Below are positions 24,501 through 36,592 of a DNA stretch of 64,000 bases, one piece after another; position 1 is the stretch's first letter, and the number at the start of each line of letters is the position of its first letter. The notes beneath the pieces were generated by a model. It saw only the letters and a list, made by a program, of their open reading frames with translations. It was not told the origin of the DNA and did not search any database. Position numbers and translations under genes: made by a program. Origin of the DNA: Siderastrea siderea (lineage: Eukaryota > Cnidaria > Anthozoa > Scleractinia > Rhizangiidae); the NCBI GenBank assembly GCA_964030785.1, contig OZ034969.1:29740901-29804900 (forward strand), written 5' to 3'.

Positions 24501-25307
24501 CTATTGTTTGTCTGTCTTGTTATTGTCAGCAATCAGTCGTTTGTAAGGTGCAGGTAGCTGTTGGCAACGGTTCAGTGGTGTTTGTTCTAAGTTAGTAAAC
24601 CAGCTTTCCAGACTGATTCGTTGATAGTAGTCCGTACTGTAGGTAACACATTCAGCAGAGTCCCAGTCGATTCTGTGGTTTGTTTTTAAATGGTGCTCAG
24701 CAATGTGATTGTTGATATCACCATTTCTAGTCGCTCGTTTGTGTTCAGTCAGTCGGACGTTCAGATTTCTGCCGGTCTCACCAATATAAGTGGCCTGGCA
24801 GTCGCAGCATTTGATTTTATAAACTGCTCCCCGTCTGTCGCTCGGTTCGTCTTTGTCTTTAACGTTCGTCAGTAGCTGTCGTAAAGTAGTGATAGGTTTG
24901 TGAGCAACGCGGATGTTGTAGGGTTGTAGGATTCGTGCGATAGTTTCAGAAGTCCCTTTGATGTAAGGTATGGTTGCAGTAGTGACAGGTGTCGTGTTAG
25001 TGTTTGTAGCGTTTGGTTCGGAGTTTCTGTAAGTGTTGTGTCTAATAAAGTCCCGGTTGTAATTGTTCTTGTTGAAAACGTTGTCTAAGTACTTGATTTC
25101 GTCCGTTAAGCTGTCAGGTGAGTCACAAACTAGTTGTGCGCGTCTTGTCAGGGTCCGTATAGTCGTAGCTTTGTGAGAAGTTGGGTTGTAAGATGATTGG
25201 TCGAGTAGTCTGTTGGTATGTGTCGGTTTTCTGTAAATTGTCGTCCGTAGTTCGTTTTTGTAGCGGGGAACTAAGCAGTCTAGAAAAATGGTAAAATACC
25301 TTTTCTA
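24501..25307 (-). pseudogene. Penelope-like element: reverse transcriptase C-terminus plus GIY-YIG endonuclease
   Basis: A continuous minus-strand frame of about 268 codons has no ATG, so it is a 5'-truncated piece of a longer ORF. It begins LDCLVPRYKNELRTTIYRKP, the end of a Penelope-type reverse transcriptase. It continues through a linker to a GIY-YIG endonuclease domain: VYKIKCCDCQATYIGETGR, then LTEHKRATRNGD and HHLKTNHRIDW. The Y-x11-YIG spacing and the Arg (GETGR) match the catalytic region of this nuclease family. It ends at a TAG at 24,501. The reverse transcriptase catalytic core is absent, so the copy cannot move by itself. Confidence 0.85.
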
Positions 25308-25427
25308 ATCAGTCTGGAAAGCTGGTTTACTAACTTAGAACAAACACCACTGAACCGTTGCCAACAGCTACCTGCACCTTACAAACGACTGATTGCTGAC
25401 AATAACAAGACAGACAAACAATAGACA

Positions 25428-25604
25428 GTGGAAATCTTGACTTTCCACTGAAGAAGGGCTGAGCCCGAAACGTATGGAATTTTATACGATTTTTAGGCAC
25501 TCTTAACTCATTAAGTGAGAAATTTTTTATATTTTTTTATATATTTTTGTACTTTTTACAAGTGCCACGCAGCACAAGGAAATTTATTTTTCCTCTTATC
25601 CTTG
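25428..25604 (+). mobile_element. 177-bp insertion with 12-bp target duplication and hammerhead-like 5' end
   Basis: The segment interrupts the right Penelope arm and is flanked by AAACAATAGACA at 25,416-25,427 and 25,605-25,616. The left arm holds the uninterrupted site. The insert opens with a GTGGAAA...TTTCCAC hairpin, then CTGAAGA, a GGGC/GCCC hairpin, GAAA and a CGTAT...ATACG pair. That is the order stem I, core, stem II, core, stem III of a hammerhead ribozyme whose 5' end corresponds to the cleavage product. It probably represents a short non-autonomous retroelement. Confidence 0.6.
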
Positions 25605-26774
25605 AAACAATAGACAAACCGACTTATTTGACTAACAATAGACCAACGGACATTTGACTAACAAAAGACGGATCGAAACGCACCAATCACGTTTTACAGT
25701 CTTCACAGCCAATAACATCACGGCTTAACTGACAGACGACCAATTAAATCACGAGATCGTCAACCAATCAGGACAACGACCAGAGACTTATAACATCTAC
25801 TGACGATTCACAGTTCACTTGACTCTGATGATGACTTCCGCTCAGGTTGTCGAAACGTCAGTCAATGTCACCTCAAACAGTCCTTCTCAGGACTACACTC
25901 ACCCGGACGATCACAATTTACCGAATTATGATATGACTCCTGGGTTCAAACCATTTACAAAAAATCTTATGTTTTTTGTTTTTCGATTTTAATGGTTTTT
26001 GGCGGGAAAATGACGTCATAAGATTGACAGCAAAATTTAAATTTCAAGTTTTGGCAAGACAAATAAATAATTTTGAAAGAACGTGACGTGATAAAAACAA
26101 ATGTAAAAAGTTTTTTGGAAAGCTCAATTGCTTTAGGAGATATAGCATCTTGAAATGTACTTATGTTTCTAAAAATAGTAACAAAATGGCGGGAAATTCA
26201 AAAATCAGAGCTTAATAACTCTTTAACCAGTCTTTAGCGGTCTTTAGCGGTGAAAAATGTTCGGCAGAAGAGTATGATAAAGTATGAAAGTCCTATATGT
26301 GTAAAAGTTATAACATATAATCAGCGGTAGAATAGAGATAATAGTCCTGTAATATTACATTTAAAACATCTTTTGACTATTAAGAAGTTACTTTGAAAAT
26401 ATAGCCAGTGAGTCGTTCCTTTTATCGTAGCATGGGTGTTGGATAATTAATGTCCAAACAACATTCTTTGACGTAAATGACTACAGCATGTACAATACTC
26501 ACCTTTTTATCAAAAAATGAGCTTTTCAAATCGGCTTCTGTCGTGTTGATTGTAAACTAATCACACACGATGTTAAAGGGATTAAATGAAATTTATAAAG
26601 TGAGATGTCTTGAGAGCTGTGAAGGGCGAAACCCTTAAAATCCTACTGTACTGTATGATAATAATAACAATAATAATAATAATAATAATAATAAGTCTTT
26701 ACTGATTTATGTATGTCAGGTAGAAAAAAATTTGTCGAAAATCGTGATACCCAGGTTAAAGCAAAAATCTGAAC

Positions 26775-26846
26775 TCAGCGATATTTGAACCCACGACCTC
26801 TGGGCTAGATCTTCCAGAGCTCTACCGCCTGAGCTATGAGATCAGA
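26775..26846 (-). repeat. tRNA-derived relic (SINE head or tRNA pseudogene)
   Basis: On the minus strand TAGCTCAGGCGG followed by TAGAGC resembles a Pol III A box and D arm, and GGGTTCAAATATC resembles a decayed B box. Acceptor stem pairing is poor, so it is not a functional tRNA gene. Confidence 0.5.
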
Positions 26847-27667
26847 GCTACTGACTACGAGGGTTACGCGGCCTACACACATCGTAACATACTATTTGGA
26901 CTATTAACCAAGACGTTTCCTATTTAGTGAGGTCGTTGACATTTTGATCATTCAAACAACTAGGTGTTACGTAATGTTACAACCAAGCGATTCCTGATTG
27001 TAAAGAAAAAGTTTGTATTACTGATACTGGTATGAAAACAAATTGATATCGCATGGTAGGCTGAAACGCTGAAACACTGATACACTTCAATTCATTACGT
27101 CTTGTGCCTTTTATGCCACTTGATATTTGAAATGGCAAATATGATTGGTTGAAACTAAGTATATATTACACAGGAACAATTGATAGCTGCACATCTTGTG
27201 TTGTTTGTAAAGCCACGAGCACCGAGAGCCCTCGCGTTGCAGAACCTTCCTGATCTAAGAAACAACGCAACGGGTAAGTTTAATCTCCAATGTAGTAAGC
27301 TGATTTGATTGCCAGTAAGGTGAAGAACAGAATTTAGTTTTTAGGTTTACCCACTGTATGCCTAACCTCTGATGAGAGTATTTTGGGTTCAGCATTGATT
27401 TTATTTTTATTATTTTGAAAGGCTTCAGCACTTATTTTATTCTTTAGCTTTTAAGATTTTAACGTCAAAAGCACTCACCTTCGGTTTTAGGGATAACACA
27501 CGATTTTGAAGGGTTAGCAACACTGATTACTAGAGTACAACGTTCCACTCTTTACATAGTTTTTTCAATCTGAAAAATGAGCAGCAAATGTTTCCAGTCT
27601 TCTTAGGCTTAAAGACTCGATGCGTTGGTTTAAAGTCTTTATCGTAGGATATTCCGTCGGATCATTC

Positions 27668-27873
27668 ATTAACACTTTAAGCCCTGATATAAAATTGCGT
27701 ATTCTCCTCACCCTTCTCCATACATTCTTATGGAACTTGTAAGGAGAATTTGTCTAAATATCAAGACATCTTATCCTTGGTGATCCCTTTGTTTATTCTC
27801 GTCACTTGAACGTTTGAACAAGTAGTGATAATGGAACGAGAAATTTCATTTTCATCACTTTTAGGGCTTAAAG
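27668..27873 (-). mobile_element. Diverged copy of the TTAA-type MITE
   Basis: The ends (CACTTTAAGCCC and GGGCTTAAAGG) and interior blocks such as ATTCTCCTCAC and CATACATTCTTATGG are the reverse complement of parts of the element at 36,593-36,795. Flanking TTAA is degraded on the right. Confidence 0.5.
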
Positions 27874-28590
27874 GTTTAAATCAGCCTGAGTTCACACTCG
27901 GAGTTAACAAAAACCTTATTTTGTTGGGTTGAGCGCTGATTTACCAAAGCACCGATCTTAGTATTTGGGATAAGGCAGGTTTATTTTCACCTCGCATTAG
28001 GGATACTGATTACCTTTATGGACAGTAAAAACTGAACAAGCAGATTTATTCTTTAAATGATTGACCAATACAAAATTTCAACTTAAACTAGAAATGCAAA
28101 CTCGAACTAGGAACTCGAATAACACATCAAGTTTATAAACTCGTGCCCCATTTAAGGTTGAGACTTGAGTGCTGTGGTTGTATATTATTATTTCCTTTAG
28201 GTTTCATGGAATCCAAAATCTCATCATCACTTTTGAAGTGAAACACATAAATAAGCGAAATTTAAAAATGTATATGGGGAAGAAAAAAGGCCGGAGAATT
28301 GACGAATTTTAAGGAGATCAGTTGACAAACAAAAGTTACTAGTGATTGGAAATCAAATTTTAAAGTCAACTATTAATTGGTGGCAATCTATTCAACCTAA
28401 AGTACTACCGTGTAGTGACAAACTGTCTCCTTAAATGTGTAAAAAAATTTCTCTTGTATTTCATTCTTAATCAGACCCTATTTCATACGAAAAATTTACT
28501 ATAACACCCCTTCCCCCACCTCCTGGACAAAATCATTAGATAAAAATGCTCAGTTTAATTTGCCTCGAGTGATCTTTCACCTAGCAGCCA

Positions 28591-28709
28591 ATGAACACGA
28601 AAATAATAATCGTGTTCTTGTTTTTGGCGATGCTCACCAGTCCAGCATTCTCCTGGAGCTGGGGCAGCAGGCGACGGAGAAGACAAAGCTCTAGTTCAGG
28701 CAGATCTAG
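28591..28709 (+). CDS. Candidate first exon of a secreted Arg/Ser-rich peptide
   Basis: The ATG begins a classic signal peptide: MNTKIIIVFLFLAML, then a probable cleavage after SPAFS. A WSWGSRRRRRQSSSSG segment follows. A GTTAGT splice donor at about 28,710 would end the exon. Without splicing the frame runs to 63 residues. The basic run could be a processing site or part of a cationic peptide. No downstream partner exon could be fixed. Confidence 0.35.
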
Positions 28710-28789
28710 GTTAGTGGATGTAGCAGTGCAAAAAGGGAGGTCATTATCAGACCATTATAAGGCTATTATAGACTTACTATAAGACCTTT

Positions 28790-30623
28790 AACTTTCAATC
28801 CTGTTACAAATGTCCATTCCCTCTGACGTTTTGAAACAAATTTGATCCATTTCCATGGAAGATAAAACGTTTCAAAGGTTTTGATTAGACAAGTATATTT
28901 CAAAGCTTACATCAAGAAACGGAATTTGATGAAGTTTTCGCTTTGTTGGTCTTTGATAGATGTGGGCCGGGATTACTAGTAAAAGGTCAGAGAATTAAGT
29001 TATTTTCTTCATTTATGTTTCGCATACCCATAAAATATAGCTTATTTTTCAGCTCTCGGTTCATAAATTGATGTAAAAAATGTCTTAGACAACAAACGAT
29101 GAAGATGTCAACCACGTCTGGTATAGGAGGACTTTAAGATCTTATGGCTTTAATAAGATGACCTTTGCAAGACCATTTTGGTGGCCAAGTTAATAACAAT
29201 TTACTAAAAAATTCACCAGATTATGGCATCGTGTGACATACGGCACTAATCAGAGATCAAGAAGATTACGTCTTGTAGCAAAACAATATATTGCATAGCA
29301 CTTTGCGGTGACGTTTTAATTGCTGATGTTATCTACTCAAAGCATCGAAGATGTCCTTTTGTGCAGGGTGGCCTTGAAATTCCAACAAAAGTCATTGTTG
29401 AAACGAACTATACCTCGTAGAACAAGGAAATACTGAAAAGATAGGAAGCCTCGTTAAAGAGAATTACAGGCTGAAGATAACAGTGAGTCGAAGGAAAAAG
29501 GCTAGCCGAACACAAGATAAGAAAGATATATTCTCAAGGACTTGCAGTATTAGTGACAATTTTATCATTCAGAAAAATCACCAGAAGCCTGTGTCTCACA
29601 ACTTTTAAAATTCATGTACTGTTTTCTTACAACGCGTGGCATTAAGGAAATTTCACTTCTTTAAGTTTAAGTTTAAGTTTTTTTTCGCGAGTACTAATTT
29701 TCGCGATTTCTCCCAAAACACGAAAATCGCGGAATTAAGTACGTGCGAAAATAAGTAAGAATAAGGTATTATTATTAAGTCCCGCAGGAGGCCCTCGCCG
29801 CAACCCAAATACAGTGGTTTGCACTTCTTACAGAAGCCGAAACCGCGTGGCTTGCAGGAAGTAAGTAACTATGGAACGGCATTATTTATTTCTGATAATA
29901 TTAATGAGGGTAATGGCGGCACGAAAAGAAAGGCCACGGCGTCTTCCAAAAAATGTGACACAAAATGGATTGCGAAAATACTTCTGTTAAGTGCCCACTT
30001 TCACTGCGTTCTGCTTGCGTTTAGACTTGTGCGTCCACAATGCGCATGCTTGGCTGCATACCAGGGTTAACATGCAATGGAAATGGTTTTGCGCCTAACC
30101 TTGAATGGCATGGCCTGCTTAAAGGGATTTCTCCATAGGAAAATAATTGAGCATTCGTTCGTGCCAAAAGAAAGTGGTTTCCACGGTATGTCGTTGACAG
30201 TTGTAAGAAATAATTACACTGTGCCCATCATCAGTTCAGAGGGACAACACATTTACTTACGGTATCAAAGACGCACAGAGCAGCTTTTCACTCTTGATGA
30301 AGGCCCAAGAGATGACAAAGTGGCCGTCTCTTTAATTTTTTGATAAAGCCATTTTAATACCAATTCTGAAGCTCCTTGGTACGTATCAACACACAAACAA
30401 CAACAGTTCCAACAATTACGAATCTCAAAACTAAAAATAATTACCACATCTCTTTTCACGTCATCTGTTTCCCATCAGAAATACGTTCAAAGCAATTTTT
30501 TGATTTGGTTAATCTGTTCAGCTGTATCCTTACACAAATATAGTAGTGAACGAACTGAGTTTCTCGTCCAATACAACGAAGCAGACCAACAATAACTACA
30601 GCGATATCGTCATTCTCTTTTAG
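28790..30623. other. Intergenic or intronic sequence
   Basis: Open frames at 29,819-30,070 and 30,077-30,343 (plus) have no recognisable domain. The second lies just upstream of the DUF2778-like exon and could hold an earlier exon, but no splice pair was convincing. Confidence 0.35.
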
Positions 30624-30918
30624 GGGTAGAACATCGGTGACTTGTACCACGCAGCCACCTAGAGAGAGAAGAGATGATCGCTATGGTGAACCCACACCAC
30701 GAGGAGAGTACCTTATTGGCAAAAGGTACACAAACCGGCGGTACAATATCGACTGGTACAATCTCTACCCCAAGAAAGAGGACATCTCTGGTTACTATCG
30801 CTACACAGAGCGCACCCGAAAAGGGCGCTATGCGATGGGCCTGCATCCAGGGAGAGTAAGCTTAGGCTGCGTGACCGTGAAGGCGCCAACTTACAGCCGT
30901 GACCGTTGCTGGCAGTGA
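30624..30918 (+). CDS. DUF2778 / L,D-transpeptidase-like exon of possible bacterial origin
   Basis: The exon follows a strong acceptor (CTCTTTTAG) and enters in phase so that an upstream exon must supply the first codon base(s). It encodes GEPTPRGEYLIG, then DWYNLYPK, then RYAMGLHPGRVSLGCVTV, and stops after about 98 residues. The terminal HxxxxSxGC pattern with a preceding G-P/T-P-x-G-x-Y turn is the hallmark of DUF2778 proteins and related L,D-transpeptidase folds, where His and Cys are catalytic and act on peptidoglycan. These are mainly bacterial, including secreted antibacterial effectors. An intron acceptor argues for a gene settled in the animal genome rather than contamination. The N-terminal half of the domain was not located. 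Confidence 0.5.
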
Positions 30919-31918
30919 ATCTGCAGGGTTATAGACAGTGGGAATATGTATTACCGTCGCTCGAGCTACAGCTGATTTTTGTATGTGCGATAAGCAAGAT
31001 AACACGTGAGATAACAACAAGTTTAAGCAGTGCTTTAAGAATTGTAAGCAAGTATCTAAATTAATCGCAATTAACCTTCTGTCTTTTTTTCACCGCAATA
31101 ATATAGAGGTGAAATATGTAATTGGTCTCCATTAAAGGTGCGTAAATAAAGCAGCAAATTAAAAACAACTGTCTTTGGTGTTGAAAAGTCTCGTAACTCT
31201 TGAGAATACCGTGTCATGTACGATTGGGTGGATTATCCTCTCCATTACCCCCTCGTTCCTTTATCTCTTGCTTCCTCTAGGCCTGCCTAGTAGGCTAACT
31301 TTTTTTTCAGGGAAAATGTCTGTATTCTAAAGTCCCTTCATTCGCTCGGTTGAAACGCACCTTGTAAAGCACCACCCTCTATCGCTGTCGCAACTTAGCC
31401 CAAAATCCGGGGGGGGTACTCCCTTATATGGGGACGTGCGGCCCGATAGGATTATGGTTTTCAAGGGGTTTGTCTTGAACGGGGTATCGATTGCATCAAT
31501 TATTGTCTTTACCAGGGTATCGTTACACGACCTCGTGTACTAGTTAATTCACAGAAACCTCACCACAAGCCAAATTTTTACCAGTTTGTCATTGTGCAGC
31601 ATATTTAAATAAGAAACGATATCTGACTAGCCCATTCTAGCTGTAAGCGTATGATGTTGGGTTAAATGTCTTAGACAGGGTGCGAAAAATCAGAATTCTG
31701 TCTTAATTAAACAGGGTAGCAAAATCAGAGATTTTTGTCTTAAACAGGGTCAGGGTTTAAAGACGCGGGCCGCACCTCCCTACCCGAACATCTGCTGAGT
31801 GCCCCTCCCCCCGAGTGCAAAACAACCTTGCACTGAATGACGTTTGTTGGCAATTCAAGTACACCGATATGTTGACATGACAATAGTTACCAAATGCTTG
31901 GTCACGTAGGTGAAAACG
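30919..31918. other. Non-coding, contains dispersed repeat copy 2
   Basis: The segment 31,128-31,740 is the second copy of the repeat at 15,708-16,330. No gene is supported. Confidence 0.5.
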
Positions 31919-32266
31919 ATGTCACAGGATCACGTATTATCACCCCTTAGCCCCCCTTCTCCACGTCCAACTAGAGTAGGGACACATTTTGTGCCTGCTT
32001 CCGCTACTGGGACTTTTGGACTAAGGGCTGGGATAGTTATCAAGCCTGGAATGGGTTGCAAGATAGGAACAGACGTTACGTATACACGAGATAGCTTTGA
32101 CCTCCTTCCTTTCAGTGATAAAGAAAAATATCGTCTGCATAAGAAGAAACAAAAATCGCTTTACAGACTTAATGCAACCTACAACTCGCTTCATGATTTT
32201 GGTATCGAGTCAGGATACAATAAGACTAAAGATTTAAGATTTCCTACTTGGTATGTAAACGTCTGA
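31919..32266 (+). CDS. Hypothetical protein or last exon of an unknown gene (115 aa)
   Basis: Starting from ATG at 31,919 the frame has a Pro/Ser-rich leader, then GIVIKPGMGCKIGTDVTY and a charged stretch KEKYRLHKKKQKSLYRLN, ending FPTWYVNV. No known domain is recognised. Its importance comes from context: its final third is repeated, with decay, at about 35,205 and 37,503 in the downstream tandem array. This marks it as a genuine ancestral coding or transcribed segment that was amplified. The start could also be an internal exon boundary. Confidence 0.35.
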   Translation: MSQDHVLSPLSPPSPRPTRVGTHFVPASATGTFGLRAGIVIKPGMGCKIGTDVTYTRDSFDLLPFSDKEKYRLHKKKQKSLYRLNATYNSLHDFGIESGYNKTKDLRFPTWYVNV

Positions 32267-32889
32267 GTTCATTTGCACGCAAGGCAATATACTTTTCTTA
32301 ATCAATTTTCCCGTTAAAAGGTTTGAAAAAGTTCGTAAACTTAACAATTCAATCATATACACAACAGAGTTTTAAAACTGGATGCAATTGTTCCACTTGA
32401 TATTGAAGCGTCTGGATTCCTTTGAAATCTCGTAAGGCAACATACTTTTCCGTATTAATTTTATTTTCGCAAAAACATGTTAAAATCCTTAAACCGGCTT
32501 TTTTCGTTATTCTTTGTACAGAAAAATAAAGAAATACTTGCCTGGAAGATTAATGAGTAACGGTTTGAAGCTTGCAAAGGCGATCGACCATGTTTGAAAC
32601 ACTGTGTTTTTTCTATTTCGTAACAAGTGTTTCAAAATGAATGTGCCATGCATGATGTGCCCTACCACTCAGCACACTCGACTCGGAAATACGGCCAAAA
32701 GGGACACCTTTGTTTGGACCGCCGAAAGACACACCTATACTTACTAGATCTTACTAATATAGAGATTTAGCCAAGCTTAAAAGTGGAGCTACACATTTTT
32801 TTTGCTGGTACTTATTAATTTGTGAAAATACTTTCATTCAAGTCATCAAATAAAAAAAAAAAGAAAAAGAAAACAGAAAAGAGTTCCCT

Positions 32890-32967
32890 GCTGAGTATCG
32901 AACCCGGATCGCCGGCACCGCAGGCTGGTAGTCAGGCCGGCATTATTCCACTTGGCCACAAAGCCGA
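32890..32967 (-). repeat. tRNA-like relic inside unit 1
   Basis: On the minus strand TGGCCAAGTGGA matches a Pol III A box and CCGGGTTCGATACTC carries a B-box-like GGTTCGA. The ends do not form a seven-pair acceptor stem, so it is taken as a tRNA-derived repeat rather than a working tRNA. Confidence 0.5.
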
Positions 32968-33356
32968 CGCTACATGAAGAAGTTAATTTTACTATTTATT
33001 TCTTTTCCTCTTACAAGATGCCTATCGGCATGAAAATGCTGGTGTTTTTCCTGGGAATGTGTGTTCGGACCGCCGCAAAAAATGGGGACAGAAAAAAACG
33101 GAAGGCACTAGCTCTGCTATATTTGGCCTCAAGACCACTGCGAAATGCTGCGAACTCAAGCTTTGTGCCGACCAAGTTCGCAACAGAATCGACAACAAAG
33201 GTGAAGTCCTCAAAGACAACTGAATGTTCTTTTGAACTTTTTCTTACCATTAATAAAACATGTTTTTGACTTTTGTTGTCTTTGCTAAAACGTGGGTCAC
33301 CATGCGATTTCGCGCCAAAAACGCGTGCCACCTCATATTGGTGACCCTGTGGTGTG

Positions 33357-33378
33357 GACGGACGGACGGACGGACGGT
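33357..33378 (+). repeat. (GGAC)n microsatellite
   Basis: Five to six head-to-tail copies of GGAC/ACGG lie in the insert within unit 1. Confidence 0.8.
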
Positions 33379-36300
33379 CACGTAACTATTACGTCACTAC
33401 CAAAGTTTCTTGGCTTGGTAGGTTACCAAATTGGCTTAGCAATGGTGCTCCGCTGGCGTGCTATGCTCGCGGGCTCCAATATGAAAACATAATTAAACAC
33501 AAATACCAGCAAAGTCTTTCAACTAAAAAACCTTGTGAGACCAACATGCCAAAAGAGTTGAAAATTCAACTTTGAAACTTTGCATGTGTTTCGTGAAACA
33601 AAAAATTTGGTTCGATGGTTGCTATTTTTACTTTGTAGGACAAATATCTTTGTTAAGTTAAGGCTTACTTGTTATCGAAGTTTATGAGAGCTCCCATTTG
33701 AAGACAGATAAGAAAATGAATTTTTAGAGCGTACAATGAACACAGTACGTCTAGTTTCTCATATTTTATTAAAGTTTCTACGCGGACTGAGCTACGAAAT
33801 GTCTTTAATACACGTATCGTTTAAGGTCTTGTAACCAGCCGATATCGATCACACATCAGTCACTCTCTCTTTGGCAAGAGCTGAGTGTTTGATGCGGTGG
33901 GCTGCAGTAAAGGCAAAAGCAGGATTTAAAGGAACAAATAACCCCTTTCTGAAGGTAAGACAATACTTAAGGGACATTTGATAGCTATTTCCAATTATCA
34001 TTATATTTATGCTGTTTAACTGAAACTAGACCTCGAAATCCGCAATAGTTCTTTATCCCCTTTTACCAGGGACGCAATTTTAAGTACAAAAAGCAGCAAT
34101 TATCAGTTAAGATTTTATTTATCAACTGTAAAAAATATATTTAGCTCGGAGAATCAGGATAAGGTGTCTCAAAATTTCGAGAAAAAGTTTTAACCTTAAT
34201 AATTTGCACTTTAAGTTGCTTCTTTAGATTGGAACTGAAACTTTTGCAAAGGCAATATCGTCTTTGTGTTAAAGCAAAACTGAAATGTTCTTTATACTTC
34301 TCCAAAACGTTTCGTTACAAAGAAATTTCCAAATATATGAGACAGCAATATTAATTCCCAAATGTTTGACGAATTTTTCGCAATTGGCATCCAAAAAGCA
34401 AAATCATGCGCCTGCTAATTCGAATAATCAGCCTTCGTCAAACGTTTCAAATATTACGACAAAGGAAACACTTGTGTAACAATAACATCGAGTTTACATA
34501 TTTAAGCTTACCCTGACTGCTAAATAACACTTAAAATAGATAGACATAAATGAAATTACAGTTTTAAGTACAGTAAGGGACGAAAAATAGAAAAACTCTG
34601 CTCGATGTACAAAATGGTCTCTAAGTTAGTCCCATATTATTTGCGTTGTCTTTGTCTTGAGTTTGTGTGTGAAATCATGCGTCTTCTCATGGTTTAACGA
34701 TCTTTGTCTTATGTTCAAACAGAACAGAATAAAAAGCCTTTCTCCTTTTTACAACAAAGTTGTGGAAGAGTCTCCTTGTGCAATTATTTATTTTACTGTT
34801 TGCGTTTAACCAGCGTCAATTTTCACACTTGCTTTAAAGGCTCCGTTTTCATGCTTTGAATTAAGAAATTTTCTTATGATAGATTTTTCCTCACCTATTA
34901 AAGTTACTAAACATTAATTTTTGTACTATCCAAGTTTTTCCCCACTGCACAATATTCTGTTTGCCTCCGCTACACACTTAATGTTTTGAGGTCTCTAAAT
35001 GTATAGAGTTGTGCATCGTGATATGCAAAAAGTTTATTTGTAACGACATAAGCTCTCTTGACGAATATCTGATGCTCTAGAAGCAACTTTCGAGCTTCTA
35101 AGCAATATTTAAGTTAATATTCAACAATATTCAAAAAGAGTACAAGTATATTGAAAATAAACTTGCATGTTCGGAATTATAGCCTTCATTACAATAATTG
35201 CAGGAAAAAAGAAGTCACTTTACAGAATTTATGCAAGGTATAACTTGGTTCAAGATATTGATATCACGCTAGTATAAAAGAAGACTTAAATTCATAAAAA
35301 AAAAACACGCAAACTAAAAAGCAAAAAACATTTTCCTGCTTGATACCCAAAATGTCTGCGTTCATTGGCACACAAGGCAACATACTTTTCTAAATTAAAT
35401 TTTCCTGCAAGGTCAACAATTACAGAAAGGAAACAATTATGTACACAGCAGTCATATAACAATGGATACAATTGTTCCACTTGAAATTCAAGCGCCTTAG
35501 TTCCTTTTCTCGTAAGGCAATATACTTTTCTACGTTTTTTTCCTCACAAGAGGTTACCATCCCTTCACTGGTATTTTTCGTTATTCTTTGCACAGAATCA
35601 CCGGGTATTTTCTTCTTCTTTTGTAACGGGTGTTTCAAGATATGCGTTGCATGCAAAATGATCGCTACTTCTCAGCAAATTCGGCTCAGAATTACAGCCA
35701 AAACGTACACCTTTGTTTGGACCACCGAAAGTCACACCTATTGTTACTATATGTGAAATCATGATTAAACGCAAATATCAGCAAATTCTTTCATTTAAAA
35801 AACGTTGTGAGTCCAACATACCAATAAAGTTGACAATTTAAAATTAAAGCCATTTGAAGAGAGATAAGAAAATCAATTTTTAGAGCGTACAATGAACACA
35901 GCACGTCTAGTTTCTCATGTTTTATTGAGCTACGAAATGTCTTTAATACACGTAGCGTTTAAGGTCTTGTAACCAGCCGATATCGATCACACATCAGTCA
36001 CTCTCTCTTTGGCAAGAGCTGAGTGTTTGATGCGGTGGGCTGCTGCAAAGGCAAAGGCTATTTTCAATTATCTTTATACTTATGCTGTTTAACTGAAACC
36101 AGACCTCAAAATCCGTAATAGTTGGTTATTCTTTTACCAGAAACGCAATTTTAAGTACAAAAAGCAGCAATTATCAGTTAAGATTTTATTTATCAACTGT
36201 AAAAAACATATTTAACTCGGAGAATCCAGGATAAAAATCAAAATTCAGGATAAAAGTCTCAAAATTTCGACCATAAGTCTTTTCACTTGAATTCCACTTT

Positions 36301-36592
36301 AAGGTTGCTTCTTAAGGTTGGGACTGAATTTTTTGCAAAGGCAATATCGCCCCTGTGTTAAAGAGAAGCTGAAATCTACTTAATACTTCTCCAAAAAGTT
36401 TCGTTACAAAGAAATTTCCAAATATATGAGACAGCAATATTAATTCTCAAATGTTTGACGAATTTTTCGCAAGTGGCATCCAAAAAGCAAAATCGTGCTG
36501 CTAATTCGAATAATCAGCCTTAGTGAAACGTTTCAAATATTATGACAAAGGAAACACTTGTGCAACAATAACATCGACTTTACATCATTTAA

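Larger units (their letters stand above)
24184..25927. mobile_element. Penelope-like element fragment with head-to-head inverted 3' arms
   Basis: Two inverted arms of about 440 bp (24,184-24,622 and 25,308-25,927, the latter interrupted by a 177-bp insertion) flank the 5'-ward part of a Penelope-like coding region. The arms are nearly identical and contain the 3' end of the ORF and the 3' UTR. Each carries a CTGATGA...GAAAC motif (25,825-25,856 on the plus strand; its mirror at 24,255-24,290 on the minus strand). Inverted or tandem partial copies are common for Penelope-like elements. Confidence 0.75.
25928..28590. other. Intergenic, with microsatellite, tRNA-like relic and MITE-like copy
   Basis: No gene supported. 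It contains an (ATA)n microsatellite at about 26,655-26,693, a tRNA-like relic (26,775-26,846), and a diverged copy (about 27,668-27,873) of the TTAA-type MITE found intact at 36,593-36,795. Confidence 0.45.

Noticed and set aside
26775..26846. Functional tRNA gene
   Set aside because: The B box is decayed and the acceptor ends do not pair.
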